From assembly GCF_023229025.1 (NCBI RefSeq), contig NZ_JALOAA010000001.1, positions 83,219 to 147,218 of the forward strand: a stretch of DNA of 64,000 nt, written 5' to 3'. Numbering within the stretch: position 1 is the stretch's first letter; every line of letters begins with the position of its first letter. The notes below the pieces were generated by a model, which was not told the DNA's origin, did no database searches, and saw nothing but the letters and a program-made list of their open reading frames with translations. Both the position numbers and the translations under genes were made by a program. Source of the DNA: Sulfurimonas sp. (GTDB lineage: Bacteria > Campylobacterota > Campylobacteria > Campylobacterales > Sulfurimonadaceae). Shown piece by piece: positions 35,352-45,072 of this stretch.

Positions 35352-37001
35352 CTATACAATCTCTTCATCAGTTGCAAACGGTGGCGTTCTTTTTGCAGGT
35401 TTTTCAAGATGAAGCATCTGAGTAGGGTATGCAATTGTTATGTCATCTTCTGCCATAAAAGCATCTATAATCTCAGTTGAGATAACGCTTCTTAGTGTAA
35501 GCGTTGCGTAGGCATTTGTCAAATACCATGCATCAATAGCTATGCCGTTTGACTCAATAAATGAGAAAATCCTAGGTTCAACATTTGTATTTTTCAAACT
35601 ATACTGATTTCTAAGTTTATTTAACTGTTTTCTTGTAATATCTGTATACCCTTTGGAGAATTTTTTAGTTATCTCTTTGGCTAAGTGCATCGCTTTTTTA
35701 TGGTTTGAATCAAACGTAATAGTGATTTTAACACCATCCCAAACAGTCTTTAGCGTACTATGCGTGTAGTTTGCTATCATTCTTGTAAATACATAATTAT
35801 TAGGTATAAAAATAATTCTTCCGGCTCTTCTGTTATATTCGGCAGAAGTAAGTGTAATATCTTCAAGTATGGTCATCCTCAAGAGCGATATATCCATAAC
35901 ATCGCCGACATACATCATTCCATCCATATCAACACGAATTCTATCTCCAACATGTATGCTTCCGCCAATAACAATTACAAGCCATCCTAGTATGCTCATA
36001 AACCAATCTTTCATGGCAATAGCAATACCCGCAGACGCAAATCCAAGTATCGTAACAAGATAGCTTACATTTTCAATATAGTTAAAAAATAGGATTAAAA
36101 CTATTAAAGTAAAATTACCAAATGTTATGATTTTATTTGCCATATAAAACCGCTCATTATCGGTAATATATTTTTTTGCAAATAACTTTAATAAAAAGAA
36201 GAAAATAAAGACAATAAGTATTACAACACCTATTTTGGCAAGTTTAAACGCCTGCTCTTCTACCTCTTTGTTAATTTTTACCTCAATAATGTCTAATCTT
36301 TTTTGATAAACATCAGCCGTAACTTTCATTGTATCAAGGGCAGACTCAAATCTCTCCAGCTGCTTGATTTTCAACTCCGCTTTATCTGCATATATATTTT
36401 CATCATCAAGACTCATTATCTCGCTGTATATGCGAACTTCAGAGCGCAGAAGTGCGATAAGCTCTTTTAATTCATCTCTTTTGAGTATATAGTAATTAAA
36501 ATCTCTATCTAATGTCTTAATAAGAGAAATACCGGTAAACACATCAAAAGGGTTGTCTATTGTCGGAACTTCGTCTATGTTTGGAGGTGTTAGAAGGTCT
36601 GAAAAAGGAGAGCTATCTTTTTTCTTTAGCTTCTCTATCTGTGACGTTAATATCTTCTCTCTTGCAATGAGCGCACTAAGTTCATCAGTCTCGCTAAGGG
36701 TTTTACTCTTTTTTTTCTGTAGATAGTTTATTCTCTCAAGGATTTTTTCTAGACTCTCTCTTACATCCAATGATGTAAGATAAGAGGAGTAACTTTTCAT
36801 CCAGACACTATCTTTTTTTGCTATTTTATCTTCTATCTCTTTTAGTTCAGAGTTATATTTTGCAATTTTTTCTCTTCTTATGTCTTCTTGTGCGAGCTTA
36901 ATTTTTTGTAGCTCTTGCTCATCTATATTTTTATCATTTTTCAGATTTGCCGAAAAAAGTAGAGATGATGCTACAAGAAGATAAAAAACTACTCTTCTCA
37001 T
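35352..37001 (-). CDS. Mechanosensitive channel of the MscS family with periplasmic coiled coil
   Basis: A 549-residue channel. Signal peptide (about 1-18), then a long charged coiled-coil periplasmic region (about 20-245), then membrane helices (about 255-350). The MscS pore-lining and beta domain follow (AGIAIAMKDWFMSILGWLVIVIGGSIHVGDRIRVD, about 330-365), with a cytoplasmic vestibule to the C-terminus. It opens on membrane stretch to release solutes. Its start overlaps the aroB stop by one base. Confidence 0.88.
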   Translation of the reverse strand: MRRVVFYLLVASSLLFSANLKNDKNIDEQELQKIKLAQEDIRREKIAKYNSELKEIEDKIAKKDSVWMKSYSSYLTSLDVRESLEKILERINYLQKKKSKTLSETDELSALIAREKILTSQIEKLKKKDSSPFSDLLTPPNIDEVPTIDNPFDVFTGISLIKTLDRDFNYYILKRDELKELIALLRSEVRIYSEIMSLDDENIYADKAELKIKQLERFESALDTMKVTADVYQKRLDIIEVKINKEVEEQAFKLAKIGVVILIVFIFFFLLKLFAKKYITDNERFYMANKIITFGNFTLIVLILFFNYIENVSYLVTILGFASAGIAIAMKDWFMSILGWLVIVIGGSIHVGDRIRVDMDGMMYVGDVMDISLLRMTILEDITLTSAEYNRRAGRIIFIPNNYVFTRMIANYTHSTLKTVWDGVKITITFDSNHKKAMHLAKEITKKFSKGYTDITRKQLNKLRNQYSLKNTNVEPRIFSFIESNGIAIDAWYLTNAYATLTLRSVISTEIIDAFMAEDDITIAYPTQMLHLEKPAKRTPPFATDEEIV

Positions 37002-38050
37002 TACTGTTTTCCAAATTTATTTAATACACACATTACCGTTCCTACATCTACTTTGTCAGTAATTACCATATTGCCGATACCTAATGGCAATATGAATGTT
37101 ATAGAGGAGTCGGAGCTCTTTTTATCTAGAAAAAATGCTTCATAAAATGCTTTTGCATCTTTGATTAAGTATGCTGTAGGAAGATCATATTTCTCCAAAA
37201 GCCTCTTAACTCTCTGTGCCTCTTTCTCGCTCATGAGATTCATCTTAAGAGCCATCTCATTTGCCATAACCATGCCAATAGCAACCGCTTCGCCATGCAA
37301 GAACTTTTTATATCCTGTCTCATTCTCAATTACATGACCAAAAGTATGTCCATAGTTAAGAGCAGCTCTTACACCCTGCTCTTTTTCATCCTGCGCTACT
37401 ACATTTGCTTTTGTTTCAACGGCTTGCTTTATTGCTTCTTGCAAAATTTTTGGGTTTTTTAAGTCAGCATTTTCTAAAAATTCAAAAAAGTCTTTATTAA
37501 AAGTCACAGCCATCTTTACTATCTCTGCAACTCCTGCGCTAAACTCTCTTGAGGGCAGCGTTGTTAAGAAGTGTGGGTCTATATATACAGCGCGAGGTTG
37601 ATGGAAAGCTCCTACTAGATTTTTACCGTACTTGTTATTCATGCCTGTTTTTCCACCAACACTTGCATCAACTTGAGATAGAAGCGTAGTGGGAATTTGA
37701 ATAAAATCAATCCCTCTTTGATATATGCTTGCCGCAAATCCGGTCATATCGCCTATTACCCCGCCGCCAAATGCTATAAGCATAGATTTTCGATTAAAAC
37801 GGTGTTCAAACATAGAGTCTAAAATAGTATCTACACTCTGCTGATTTTTGTACTCCTCGCCATCTTGAAGCGTTATAACATGAAGCTCTTTTGCACTGAT
37901 TTTTGAAAGAAGATAATCCAGATGAAGAGCAGAGATTGTTTTATTTGTGACAACTGCTACTTTAGTATCGAAATATATTTTAGAAAGTTCATCTATAGTT
38001 ATATCGTAAGAGTCGTCAACTACTTTTTTAAGAGGAATATGTACTTGCAT
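37001..38050 (-). CDS. aroB: 3-dehydroquinate synthase
   Basis: Second step of the shikimate pathway, using NAD+ and a divalent metal. 349 residues. Motifs are GGGVIGDMTGFAASIYQRG, the PTTLLSQVDASVGGKTGMN loop, and metal ligands in the Glu of FSAGVAEIVKMA and the His of NYGHTFGHVIENE and HGEAVAIGM. It is 59 bases after the TrkA-like gene, in the conserved reverse cluster. Confidence 0.96.
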   Translation of the reverse strand: MQVHIPLKKVVDDSYDITIDELSKIYFDTKVAVVTNKTISALHLDYLLSKISAKELHVITLQDGEEYKNQQSVDTILDSMFEHRFNRKSMLIAFGGGVIGDMTGFAASIYQRGIDFIQIPTTLLSQVDASVGGKTGMNNKYGKNLVGAFHQPRAVYIDPHFLTTLPSREFSAGVAEIVKMAVTFNKDFFEFLENADLKNPKILQEAIKQAVETKANVVAQDEKEQGVRAALNYGHTFGHVIENETGYKKFLHGEAVAIGMVMANEMALKMNLMSEKEAQRVKRLLEKYDLPTAYLIKDAKAFYEAFFLDKKSSDSSITFILPLGIGNMVITDKVDVGTVMCVLNKFGKQ

Positions 38051-38109
38051 TATTTATCCAAAATTTAATTAGATGTATAATACTTAAATAAGGATAAAAA
38101 ATGGCTAAA

Positions 38110-39516
38110 TCAAATCTGTACCGGAATAAAAATTTGATGATTGCTGTCTAATTTATGGTAGAGTCTTTCGCTATCTGTTGAGAGAATTGAGTATATTTTT
38201 TTACCTGTTAATTTTTTTGTAAAGGGTACTATCTGTATAAAATGCTCTTTTTGTTTTAGTTTTTTTATAGGATTTTGATTCTCTTTTATAACCTTGATAC
38301 TTTTAGAAAAGATGGTAGCGAGGTTATAATAGTGCTCAATAACCTGCTCTTTTACCTCTTGATGCTCATTTAGATAGTTATAAAGTTCAATGTTTAAACT
38401 CATCTGCTCGGAGACATCAAATATTGTTGAAGATATCTTCTCCAAATCTCTATTGTCGCCTAAGATTATTGAAGCATCTTTTACATTTGAGAGCTCCTTG
38501 TCGGCTATTTTAATCACAGGAACTTGTGCTTCATAAAGCATATTTCTTGTATCATTATCGGCAAACATCTCGTTTGAAACAATTACTAAGCCGGCATGAT
38601 ACGCCTTTATATCATTAAAAAAACTCTCTTTAAGACTACCTAAGGTGTAGTTTATATCTACAATTATATTTTCTGACCTGTAGCTTTTAATCATCCAAAC
38701 AACTTCAATATCACTAGGATTAACCACTCTAATAATGAGGGTATGACCTAACTTTTCATGTACAAAAATTGCTCTTTTAATAAAATCCTCTGCCGTATCA
38801 AAATTTAACATATCCATATCAAGATAGAGATAAAGATTTGAGCCAAAAGGCTCAGGAAATTGTCCAAGTTCTCTCTTTATTGCTCTGTAAACTGATTTTA
38901 AAACAGTGGGGTCGCCCACTAAAAGCAGAAGATCATTTGGCTGAATCATCCTGCGACGATTAGGCATAATAAGCTTTCTGTTTCTGTATATAGCGACAAT
39001 ACGCCACTCTTTTTGCTCAATTACACCAATATGTTTGTAGATAAACGAGCTTCCAAACGGAACTAGAACTTCCATTATCTCGCCTTCCCCTATTCCCACA
39101 TTTTGGGCAATTACAGGAACGTTTGGCAGATAATCTATCAATCTAGAGGAGAGAATTTCATTTGAGTTAATTAGAACAACGTTGGAGTCTTCGTTATCAA
39201 GCTTCCATTTGTTTAAAACTATAATACGAAGCTGCTTTTTTATACTTCTTATATTTTTAATGGTATGCTCAACATCCATTTTGCTATCCATAACAATGAT
39301 TGCTTGAGCAAACTCCATTTTTAGCAAGTTTGCAAGCTTATAGAGGCTTGTTGGGTCAAACTCATAAAATTTAAATCGTGACGAATTTATATTTTTATAT
39401 TTTTTGGCTTTTGTCTCTACAACATAATATATATTTTCACTAGTATGTGTATCTATAATTCTATTTATAAAGTGTTTTGATACTTCACCGTCGCCGATAA
39501 TTAATATTTTTTTCAT
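38110..39516 (-). CDS. TrkA-domain protein (COG3400-like), putative cation-transport regulator
   Basis: A 468-residue cytosolic protein. The N-terminal Rossmann-like TrkA-N domain begins MKKILIIGDGEVSKHF. A TrkA-C domain lies at about 150-225 (GIGEGEIMEVLVPFGSSF, NRRRMIQPNDLLLLVG). The C-terminal half is less familiar. Such proteins gate potassium or other ion systems by binding NAD(H) or nucleotides. No membrane helix and no transporter partner next to it. First gene of the aroB cluster. Confidence 0.75.
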   Translation of the reverse strand: MKKILIIGDGEVSKHFINRIIDTHTSENIYYVVETKAKKYKNINSSRFKFYEFDPTSLYKLANLLKMEFAQAIIVMDSKMDVEHTIKNIRSIKKQLRIIVLNKWKLDNEDSNVVLINSNEILSSRLIDYLPNVPVIAQNVGIGEGEIMEVLVPFGSSFIYKHIGVIEQKEWRIVAIYRNRKLIMPNRRRMIQPNDLLLLVGDPTVLKSVYRAIKRELGQFPEPFGSNLYLYLDMDMLNFDTAEDFIKRAIFVHEKLGHTLIIRVVNPSDIEVVWMIKSYRSENIIVDINYTLGSLKESFFNDIKAYHAGLVIVSNEMFADNDTRNMLYEAQVPVIKIADKELSNVKDASIILGDNRDLEKISSTIFDVSEQMSLNIELYNYLNEHQEVKEQVIEHYYNLATIFSKSIKVIKENQNPIKKLKQKEHFIQIVPFTKKLTGKKIYSILSTDSERLYHKLDSNHQIFIPVQI

Positions 39517-39599
39517 ATACCGTCTTCTGAATTTTTTTTAGCATTATATCATCAGAGTTCTTTTATAACTATAACAGCAAAAAAACTCTTTTACAGATA

Positions 39600-40169
39600 C
39601 TAATCTCTCTTGAATACTTGAGCTGATCTTATCCAGATCTCCTCTTTAGCTTTTCTCCATTTTCTATTGACAAAATAACCCGATACCTTAATCCAAGTAT
39701 CACTTTTCGTGTTTGATGTAAAAGATGTTCCCTTCTCCCACATACCGATACTGTTTCCGTTAATTGCGTCGTAAATAATACTATCCGTCTTTAGACGAAA
39801 CGCACTAGCTTTAAAAGTTGTAATTTCATTTTGATCAAAGTGCTTCTCTTGGTACTCACTCTTCATCATTAATTTTGGAAAACTGTTCTCTTTCTCACAT
39901 TTTTTACTATACAAAAATTGATTTTTATCTTTCTTTTCTTTGATTTTTAAAAGTTTTTCTTGCTTTTTAACTATATTCTCTAATTCTTCAATTTTCTTTA
40001 GTAAGGTGCTGTTTTGTTCTGCTAAGTTAGCACTTTTATCAAGCATTTCGCTACATCTATTGTAGTCAACTCTAAGCTTCTCTATATCTTTTACGATTGA
40101 GTCTATCCTCTTAATTTCATCGGCATATAGTAAAGAAAATAGAAACAACAGTGTAGATAGTAATCTCAT
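39600..40169 (-). CDS. Exported hypothetical protein with coiled coil and SH3-like C-terminus
   Basis: A 189-residue protein with a signal peptide (MRLLSTLLFLFSLLYADE), a coiled coil at about 20-85 (LEKIEELENIVKKQEK type) and a C-terminal beta-rich domain (about 110-185, with FRLKTDSIIYDA, WEKGTSFTSNTKSDTWIKVSGYF, IWIRSAQVF) that resembles a bacterial SH3 wall-binding domain. Possibly an envelope or peptidoglycan-associated factor. It overlaps trmA by four bases. Confidence 0.7.
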   Translation of the reverse strand: MRLLSTLLFLFSLLYADEIKRIDSIVKDIEKLRVDYNRCSEMLDKSANLAEQNSTLLKKIEELENIVKKQEKLLKIKEKKDKNQFLYSKKCEKENSFPKLMMKSEYQEKHFDQNEITTFKASAFRLKTDSIIYDAINGNSIGMWEKGTSFTSNTKSDTWIKVSGYFVNRKWRKAKEEIWIRSAQVFKRD

Positions 40170-41284
40170 GAAACGCTCTCCTTTTTAACTAACTTCACAC
40201 CCATTTCCACGTGATGAGTGTATGCAAACTGATCAAAAACAGCCATATCTACAACAAAATGTGTCTTGCATAAGAGTTCTAAATCTCTGGCTAATGTCTC
40301 CGGATTACATGATATATATAAAATACTATCATATCTTGAGGCAAAACTACATGTAGCCTCATCCATTCCACTTCTTGGAGGATCTACAAATATAGTTTTA
40401 ATATCATATGATGCTATATCTATATCTTTCATTCTTCTAAACTCTCTAACGCCATCTAGAGCTTGAATAAACTCTTCTACTCCCATCCTTACAAAAGCAA
40501 TATTATCTACGCCGTTTAAACTCATATTTGTTTTTGCCGCACTTATAGAAGATTTAGATATTTCGGTAGCTAAGACTCTTTTAAACTCTTTTGCAAACGG
40601 TATGGTAAAATTTCCGGCACCGCAATATAGCTCAAGAAGATCACTATCTCTGTAGAGCAAATCTTTTGTAGCCCACCCTATCATCTGCTCATTAACTTTA
40701 GAATTTGGCTGCGTAAAACTGTTTTCAATGTAGTTAAACTTAAACTCTCTACCGCTTATATTTAACTGCTCAGTTACATAATCCTGCCCTATTACAACCT
40801 TTTGTTTTCTGCTTCTTCCTATGATGTATATATTAAGTTCTGAGGCTATTTTAGTAGCTACTTCGCTCCAAGAAGAGTCAAGTTTTCTATGATAAAGCAG
40901 TGAGGCAACAATCTCGCCGTTAGTTGAGCTTAAAAAATCGGCACCAAAGAGTTTAAACTCTATACTGTTCTCTTTTATAGCTTTTAAAAGTTTGGGCATT
41001 AAATCAAATATAGGCTTACTTACCTGCGGGCACTCATCAATTAAAAGTACGCCCTTTTTGTCTATACTGTTCATGGCATAATGAATTTCACCCTCTTTAT
41101 GCCATATTTTAAACTCGCTTCTTGAGCGGTAATTGCTCTGCGGTGATTTAAAAACAGATATATCACCTTGATAAAAGGTTTTGAATCTATCTCTGTTTAA
41201 CTCAACCTTTAGGGCTAATTGATGCTCATATCCACCTTCATAAGCTATACAAGCACCGCACTTTCCAAAATATTGACAATTCAA
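40166..41284 (-). CDS. trmA: tRNA (uracil-5-)-methyltransferase TrmA
   Basis: Methylates U54 to ribothymidine in tRNA. 372 residues. SAM motif LELYCGAGNFTIPFA, then IFVDPPRSGMDEA and the nucleophilic Cys in ILYISCNPETLARDLELL. The short form without TRAM domain and without an N-terminal Fe-S motif fits TrmA. It lies 12 bases after fliP. Confidence 0.93.
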   Translation of the reverse strand: MNCQYFGKCGACIAYEGGYEHQLALKVELNRDRFKTFYQGDISVFKSPQSNYRSRSEFKIWHKEGEIHYAMNSIDKKGVLLIDECPQVSKPIFDLMPKLLKAIKENSIEFKLFGADFLSSTNGEIVASLLYHRKLDSSWSEVATKIASELNIYIIGRSRKQKVVIGQDYVTEQLNISGREFKFNYIENSFTQPNSKVNEQMIGWATKDLLYRDSDLLELYCGAGNFTIPFAKEFKRVLATEISKSSISAAKTNMSLNGVDNIAFVRMGVEEFIQALDGVREFRRMKDIDIASYDIKTIFVDPPRSGMDEATCSFASRYDSILYISCNPETLARDLELLCKTHFVVDMAVFDQFAYTHHVEMGVKLVKKESVS

Positions 41285-41296
41285 TGCTGCTCTGCC

Positions 41297-42037
41297 CTAT
41301 TTTATAGAAGCTATAAGATTTCCAATAAGCAAATTCCACCCATCTATAAGGATGAAAACAAGTATCTTAAAGGGGAGTGCTATCATAATTGGCGGCAACA
41401 TCATCATACCCATGGACATAAGTATAGACGCAACTACCATATCTATTACCAAAAACGGTAGAAATAGTAAAAAACCTATCTCAAAAGCTGTCTTTAGCTC
41501 ACTAATTACAAAAGCCGGAATAACTACAGAAAGCGGTACATCTGCTACAGTAGTTGGATTTTGCATTTTTCTTATTCTAAAAAATAGAGCCAAATCCTTC
41601 TCTCTTGTATTTCTAATCATAAAATTTTTAAACGGAAGTGTCGTTTTGTCAAATGCCTCTTCGTAGCCTATCTTCTCCTCTATGTAGGGTTTTATACCAT
41701 TCTCATAAGCTTTTACGCCTACCGGTTCCATCACAAAAAAAGTCAAAATCATAGCCAGCATGACAAGTAGCTGTGTTGGAGGAACCTGCTGCGTTCCAAG
41801 CGCCTGTCTTAAAAAACCAAATACTATTACAAATCTTGTAAAAGTAGTCATAACAAGAACCATGCTAGGTGCTAAAAATAGAAGTGTTAAGAGAACAAGT
41901 ACGTTGAGTGAGCTTACGAGCTGCTGTGGAGAAGATGGAGCTGAGAGTTCAAAGTTCATAGTTGGGATTGCAACACTCTCAGCCCCAAAAATCGAGGTCG
42001 CACCCAACCCTAAAAAAAGTAAAAAAAACCTGAACAT
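41297..42037 (-). CDS. fliP: Flagellar export apparatus protein FliP
   Basis: Core subunit of the type III export gate at the base of the flagellum. 246 residues. Cleavable signal peptide (MFRFFLLFLGLGATSIFGAE), membrane helices with VLVLLTLLFLAPSMVLVMTTFTR, GTQQVPPTQLLV, the C-terminal DMVVASILMSMGMMMLPP and ILIDGWNLLIGNL. The start overlaps the motB stop by one base. Isolated from the other export genes in this window. Confidence 0.96.
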   Translation of the reverse strand: MFRFFLLFLGLGATSIFGAESVAIPTMNFELSAPSSPQQLVSSLNVLVLLTLLFLAPSMVLVMTTFTRFVIVFGFLRQALGTQQVPPTQLLVMLAMILTFFVMEPVGVKAYENGIKPYIEEKIGYEEAFDKTTLPFKNFMIRNTREKDLALFFRIRKMQNPTTVADVPLSVVIPAFVISELKTAFEIGFLLFLPFLVIDMVVASILMSMGMMMLPPIMIALPFKILVFILIDGWNLLIGNLIASIK

Positions 42038-42816
42038 TATCTGTTTGCTGCCTTGTCTAGAACAGTCTGATTAACTTTTTGCTTATCATCAGGGTCAGCA
42101 CCGTAAAAGTGAAGTTCAACCCTGCGGTTTTTCTCTCTTCCGCTCTCAGTTACATTAGTTGCTTTTGGAGAAAACTCTGAAAATCCTGCCGCGCTGATAC
42201 GTTTTGGATCTACGCCGCTTAATAGCAACTCCTGTAGTACGGATATCGCTCTAGCAGATGAGAGCTCCCAATTATCCTTAAAAGGGCTGCTTGATGATGG
42301 CGATTGATTGTCGGTATGCCCTTGAACACTAACTTTTGTCTGGTTTGGAAGCTCTCCAATAATAAGCGCTATTCTCTTTAAAAAAAGTAGTGCGTCGTCA
42401 TTTTGAATAACACTGCTTCCTGATTTAAAAAGAAGCGAAGCCGGAAGTTCAATAACAAAACCGTCTTGTGCCTCTTCAAGAGAGACTGCCGGACCATCTC
42501 CCTCTGCAATCATCTCATTTACCTCTGTTAATGCCTGCATAATTCTATTTACTTGCTCTGATGTCTCGTCTGCTGCCTCTATTGGAGTTGATTCTTGGAT
42601 ACGTCTTTTGGAGACCTCGGTTTTAATACCACCCTCTAAAACACTCATGGCTCCGGAGAGTGAACCTATTGCTTCAGAGATTTTTTTTGCATCCATACTT
42701 GACATGGAGAGAAGCAAAACGAAAAAACATAAAAGCAGAGACATTAAATCCCCAAATGCTGCCAACCACAAAGGAAGGCACTTCTCGCAGTCGGGACACT
42801 TCTTTTTCCTAGCCAT
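42037..42816 (-). CDS. motB: Flagellar stator protein MotB/PomB
   Basis: Peptidoglycan-anchored stator subunit. 259 residues. One membrane helix (about 14-38) carries the ion-binding Asp in AFGDLMSLLLCFFVLLLSMSS. A plug/linker follows, and then a C-terminal OmpA-like domain (about 135-245) with KVSVQGHTDNQSP and GFSEFSPKATNVTESGREKNRRVEL. Residues after the Asp resemble sodium-type PomB rather than proton-type MotB. It overlaps motA by one base. Confidence 0.93.
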   Translation of the reverse strand: MARKKKCPDCEKCLPLWLAAFGDLMSLLLCFFVLLLSMSSMDAKKISEAIGSLSGAMSVLEGGIKTEVSKRRIQESTPIEAADETSEQVNRIMQALTEVNEMIAEGDGPAVSLEEAQDGFVIELPASLLFKSGSSVIQNDDALLFLKRIALIIGELPNQTKVSVQGHTDNQSPSSSSPFKDNWELSSARAISVLQELLLSGVDPKRISAAGFSEFSPKATNVTESGREKNRRVELHFYGADPDDKQKVNQTVLDKAANR

Positions 42817-43580
42817 TAGTTATATTGACTCACACGTTCTTTTGGAGGTAGATAGCTTAAGAGCTTTGCTTCTAGTGCTCTTGGAGCATCTCCAGACTGA
42901 ATTGACATAATTCCGGTTAAGATCATCTCCTTAACAAGTGTCTCTTCATCATTTCTTATGCCTAAAATATTTGCAATAGGAGTACCAAGAACATTACCGA
43001 TAATAGCGCCGTACATAGTAGTTAGCAAGGCAACTGCCATAGATGGACCGATTGCAGATGGGTCAGCCATATTTAAAAGCATCGCAACAAGACCGATAAG
43101 CGTTCCAACCATACCCATAGCTCCGGCAAGTCCGGCCCATTGACTAAACATAGAGCCGTTTACCTTGTGCCGCGTACTTGTCTGCTCCATCTCAATCTCT
43201 AAAAGCTCTCGTATGTTATCAGGCTCATTGCCATCAATTGCCATAGAGAGCCCTTTTTTCAAGAACTCGTTTGGCTCCTCATTTACTTCACTCTCTAGCG
43301 CTAAAATGCCATCTTTTCTAGCCTTTGTAGCAAACTGTATAAGCTTTTTTACAAGCTCTATCTTATCTTCCTCAGGAGGTCTTACCGCAATCATAAATAT
43401 TTTTACAAATGATTTCATCTGTGCCGGCTTAAACGATACCATCAAGGCACCGATACTTCCACCGACAACAATAAGAACAGAAGGGATGTCGATATAGGCA
43501 CCAACGCCTACCCCCATTGCCATAGCACCCATTAGAAGTGCAAAGACTAAAACAATACCTACAACCGTACCTAAATCCAT
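42816..43580 (-). CDS. motA: Flagellar stator protein MotA/PomA
   Basis: Stator ion-channel subunit. 254 residues, four membrane helices (about 3-22, 30-50, 150-170, 182-205) and a charged cytoplasmic loop (RKDGILALE region, about 90-145). The C-terminal helices carry MVGTLIGLVAMLLNMADPSAIGPSMAVALL, which looks like PomA/MotP, so sodium coupling is likely. First gene of motA-motB-fliP-trmA. Confidence 0.93.
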   Translation of the reverse strand: MDLGTVVGIVLVFALLMGAMAMGVGVGAYIDIPSVLIVVGGSIGALMVSFKPAQMKSFVKIFMIAVRPPEEDKIELVKKLIQFATKARKDGILALESEVNEEPNEFLKKGLSMAIDGNEPDNIRELLEIEMEQTSTRHKVNGSMFSQWAGLAGAMGMVGTLIGLVAMLLNMADPSAIGPSMAVALLTTMYGAIIGNVLGTPIANILGIRNDEETLVKEMILTGIMSIQSGDAPRALEAKLLSYLPPKERVSQYN

Positions 43581-43689
43581 TCAAATACCTTATGACAAAA
43601 TATTGTGCTTATAATACCACAAAAAATATTAGCCTCCACAATAAAAGGGGAATTTTGTTGATTTAATTTCAAATATAAGAGCTAGAAGG

Positions 43690-43695
43690 TATAAT
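43690..43695 (+). promoter_or_regulatory. -10 box (TATAAT) for glmU
   Basis: Perfect TATAAT 27 bases before the glmU ATG in the divergent motA-glmU gap. No clear -35. Confidence 0.45.
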
Positions 43696-43722
43696 TTTGT
43701 CAAATAATCAAAAGAGTTAAAA

Positions 43723-45027
43723 ATGAACAAAAATAAAATAAGTATTGTTATCTTAGCTGCAGGCAAAGGCAGTCGCATGAAGTCTGCTAAAGCAAAAGTT
43801 TTGCACAAAGTCTGCGGTAAGGAGATGCTATACCATATCATAAAAGCGTCACGCAAGATAAGTGATGACATAACGGTAGTGCTGGCTCATCAAAAAGAGG
43901 CTGTGATGGAGTCTATGCGCGCTTATTTTAGCGATATTAACTTTGCTATTCAAGATGATGTAAATTTTCCAGGAACGGGAGGAGCTATGAAAAATATCTC
44001 TGTTAGACATGAAAAAGTCTTAGTTCTAAACGGAGATATGCCTCTTGTTACTTCTGAGGCTCTTAGCGGATTTCTAGAGAGTGACTCAGAGATAATTATG
44101 TCTATCTTTAAATTACAAAATCCTAATGGATACGGTCGTGTAATTATAAAAAATGGAGATGTAAAAAAGATAGTAGAACATAAAGATGCCTCCATAGCAG
44201 AGCTTGAAATTACAACTGTAAATGCGGGAGTGTACGCTTTTTCCAAAGATATTTTAGAGAAATATGTACCGCAGTTAAAAAATGACAATGCCCAAAAAGA
44301 GTACTACCTAACAGATATTATCTCCATGGCAAGAGCTGAAGGTTTAAATGTCTCCCCTCTTTTAGTCGACGAGGAGCATTTCAAGGGTGTAAACTCTAAA
44401 AAAGATTTAGCAGATGCGGAAGAGATTATGCAAAACAGAATAAAGAGAGCTTTTATGGAATCAGGCGTGAGCATGCAGCTTCCTTCAACTATCTACATCG
44501 AAGAGGGAGTTGTTTTTGAGGGTGAGTGTATTGTTGAAAACGGATGCAGAATAACCGGAAACTCCAGAATAATCAACTCACATATAAAAGCGCACAGCGT
44601 TATTGAAGATAGTATAGTTAAAAACTCAGATGTCGGACCCTTGGCACATCTTCGCCCTGCTTCACATATTGAAGATACGCATATCGGGAATTTTGTAGAG
44701 GTGAAAAAGTCAACACTCAAAGGTGCAAAAGCGGGACATCTCAGCTACATAGGTGATGCAACAGTTGATAAGGGCACAAATATAGGCGCGGGTGTTATTA
44801 CATGTAACTACGACGGCATAAACAAATATAAAACGACTATCGGTAAAAATGTTTTTATAGGAAGCGACTCTCAGCTTATAGCTCCTATAACGGTGCAAGA
44901 CAATGTGATGGTCGCTGCCGGAACAACTGTGAGAAGCGGAACTATAAATAGTGGAGAACTTGCAGTAAGTAGCGCAAAACAAAGAGTTATAAAAGATTTT
45001 TACTATAAATTTTTTAGCAAAAAGTAA
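43723..45027 (+). CDS. glmU: Bifunctional GlmU (glucosamine-1-P acetyltransferase/UDP-GlcNAc pyrophosphorylase)
   Basis: Makes UDP-GlcNAc for peptidoglycan and LPS. 434 residues. The N-terminal uridyltransferase has VILAAGKGSRMKS, VLNGDMPLV and YGRVIIKNGDVKKIVEHKDAS. The C-terminal left-handed beta helix (about 245-434) has the acetyltransferase region HLSYIGDATVDKGTNIGAG and CNYDGINKYKT. Near family length. Confidence 0.96.
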   Translation: MNKNKISIVILAAGKGSRMKSAKAKVLHKVCGKEMLYHIIKASRKISDDITVVLAHQKEAVMESMRAYFSDINFAIQDDVNFPGTGGAMKNISVRHEKVLVLNGDMPLVTSEALSGFLESDSEIIMSIFKLQNPNGYGRVIIKNGDVKKIVEHKDASIAELEITTVNAGVYAFSKDILEKYVPQLKNDNAQKEYYLTDIISMARAEGLNVSPLLVDEEHFKGVNSKKDLADAEEIMQNRIKRAFMESGVSMQLPSTIYIEEGVVFEGECIVENGCRITGNSRIINSHIKAHSVIEDSIVKNSDVGPLAHLRPASHIEDTHIGNFVEVKKSTLKGAKAGHLSYIGDATVDKGTNIGAGVITCNYDGINKYKTTIGKNVFIGSDSQLIAPITVQDNVMVAAGTTVRSGTINSGELAVSSAKQRVIKDFYYKFFSKK

Positions 45028-45051
45028 AAACTTTAAACGTCTATTGTTTAA

Positions 45052-45057
45052 TATAAT
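45052..45057 (+). promoter_or_regulatory. -10 box (TATAAT) before sbcD
   Basis: Perfect TATAAT only 15 bases before the sbcD TTG start, with GAGG at 45061-45064 between. The mRNA leader would be very short. Read-through from glmU is also possible. Confidence 0.4.
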
Positions 45058-45072
45058 TTTGAGGAAAAGCAG

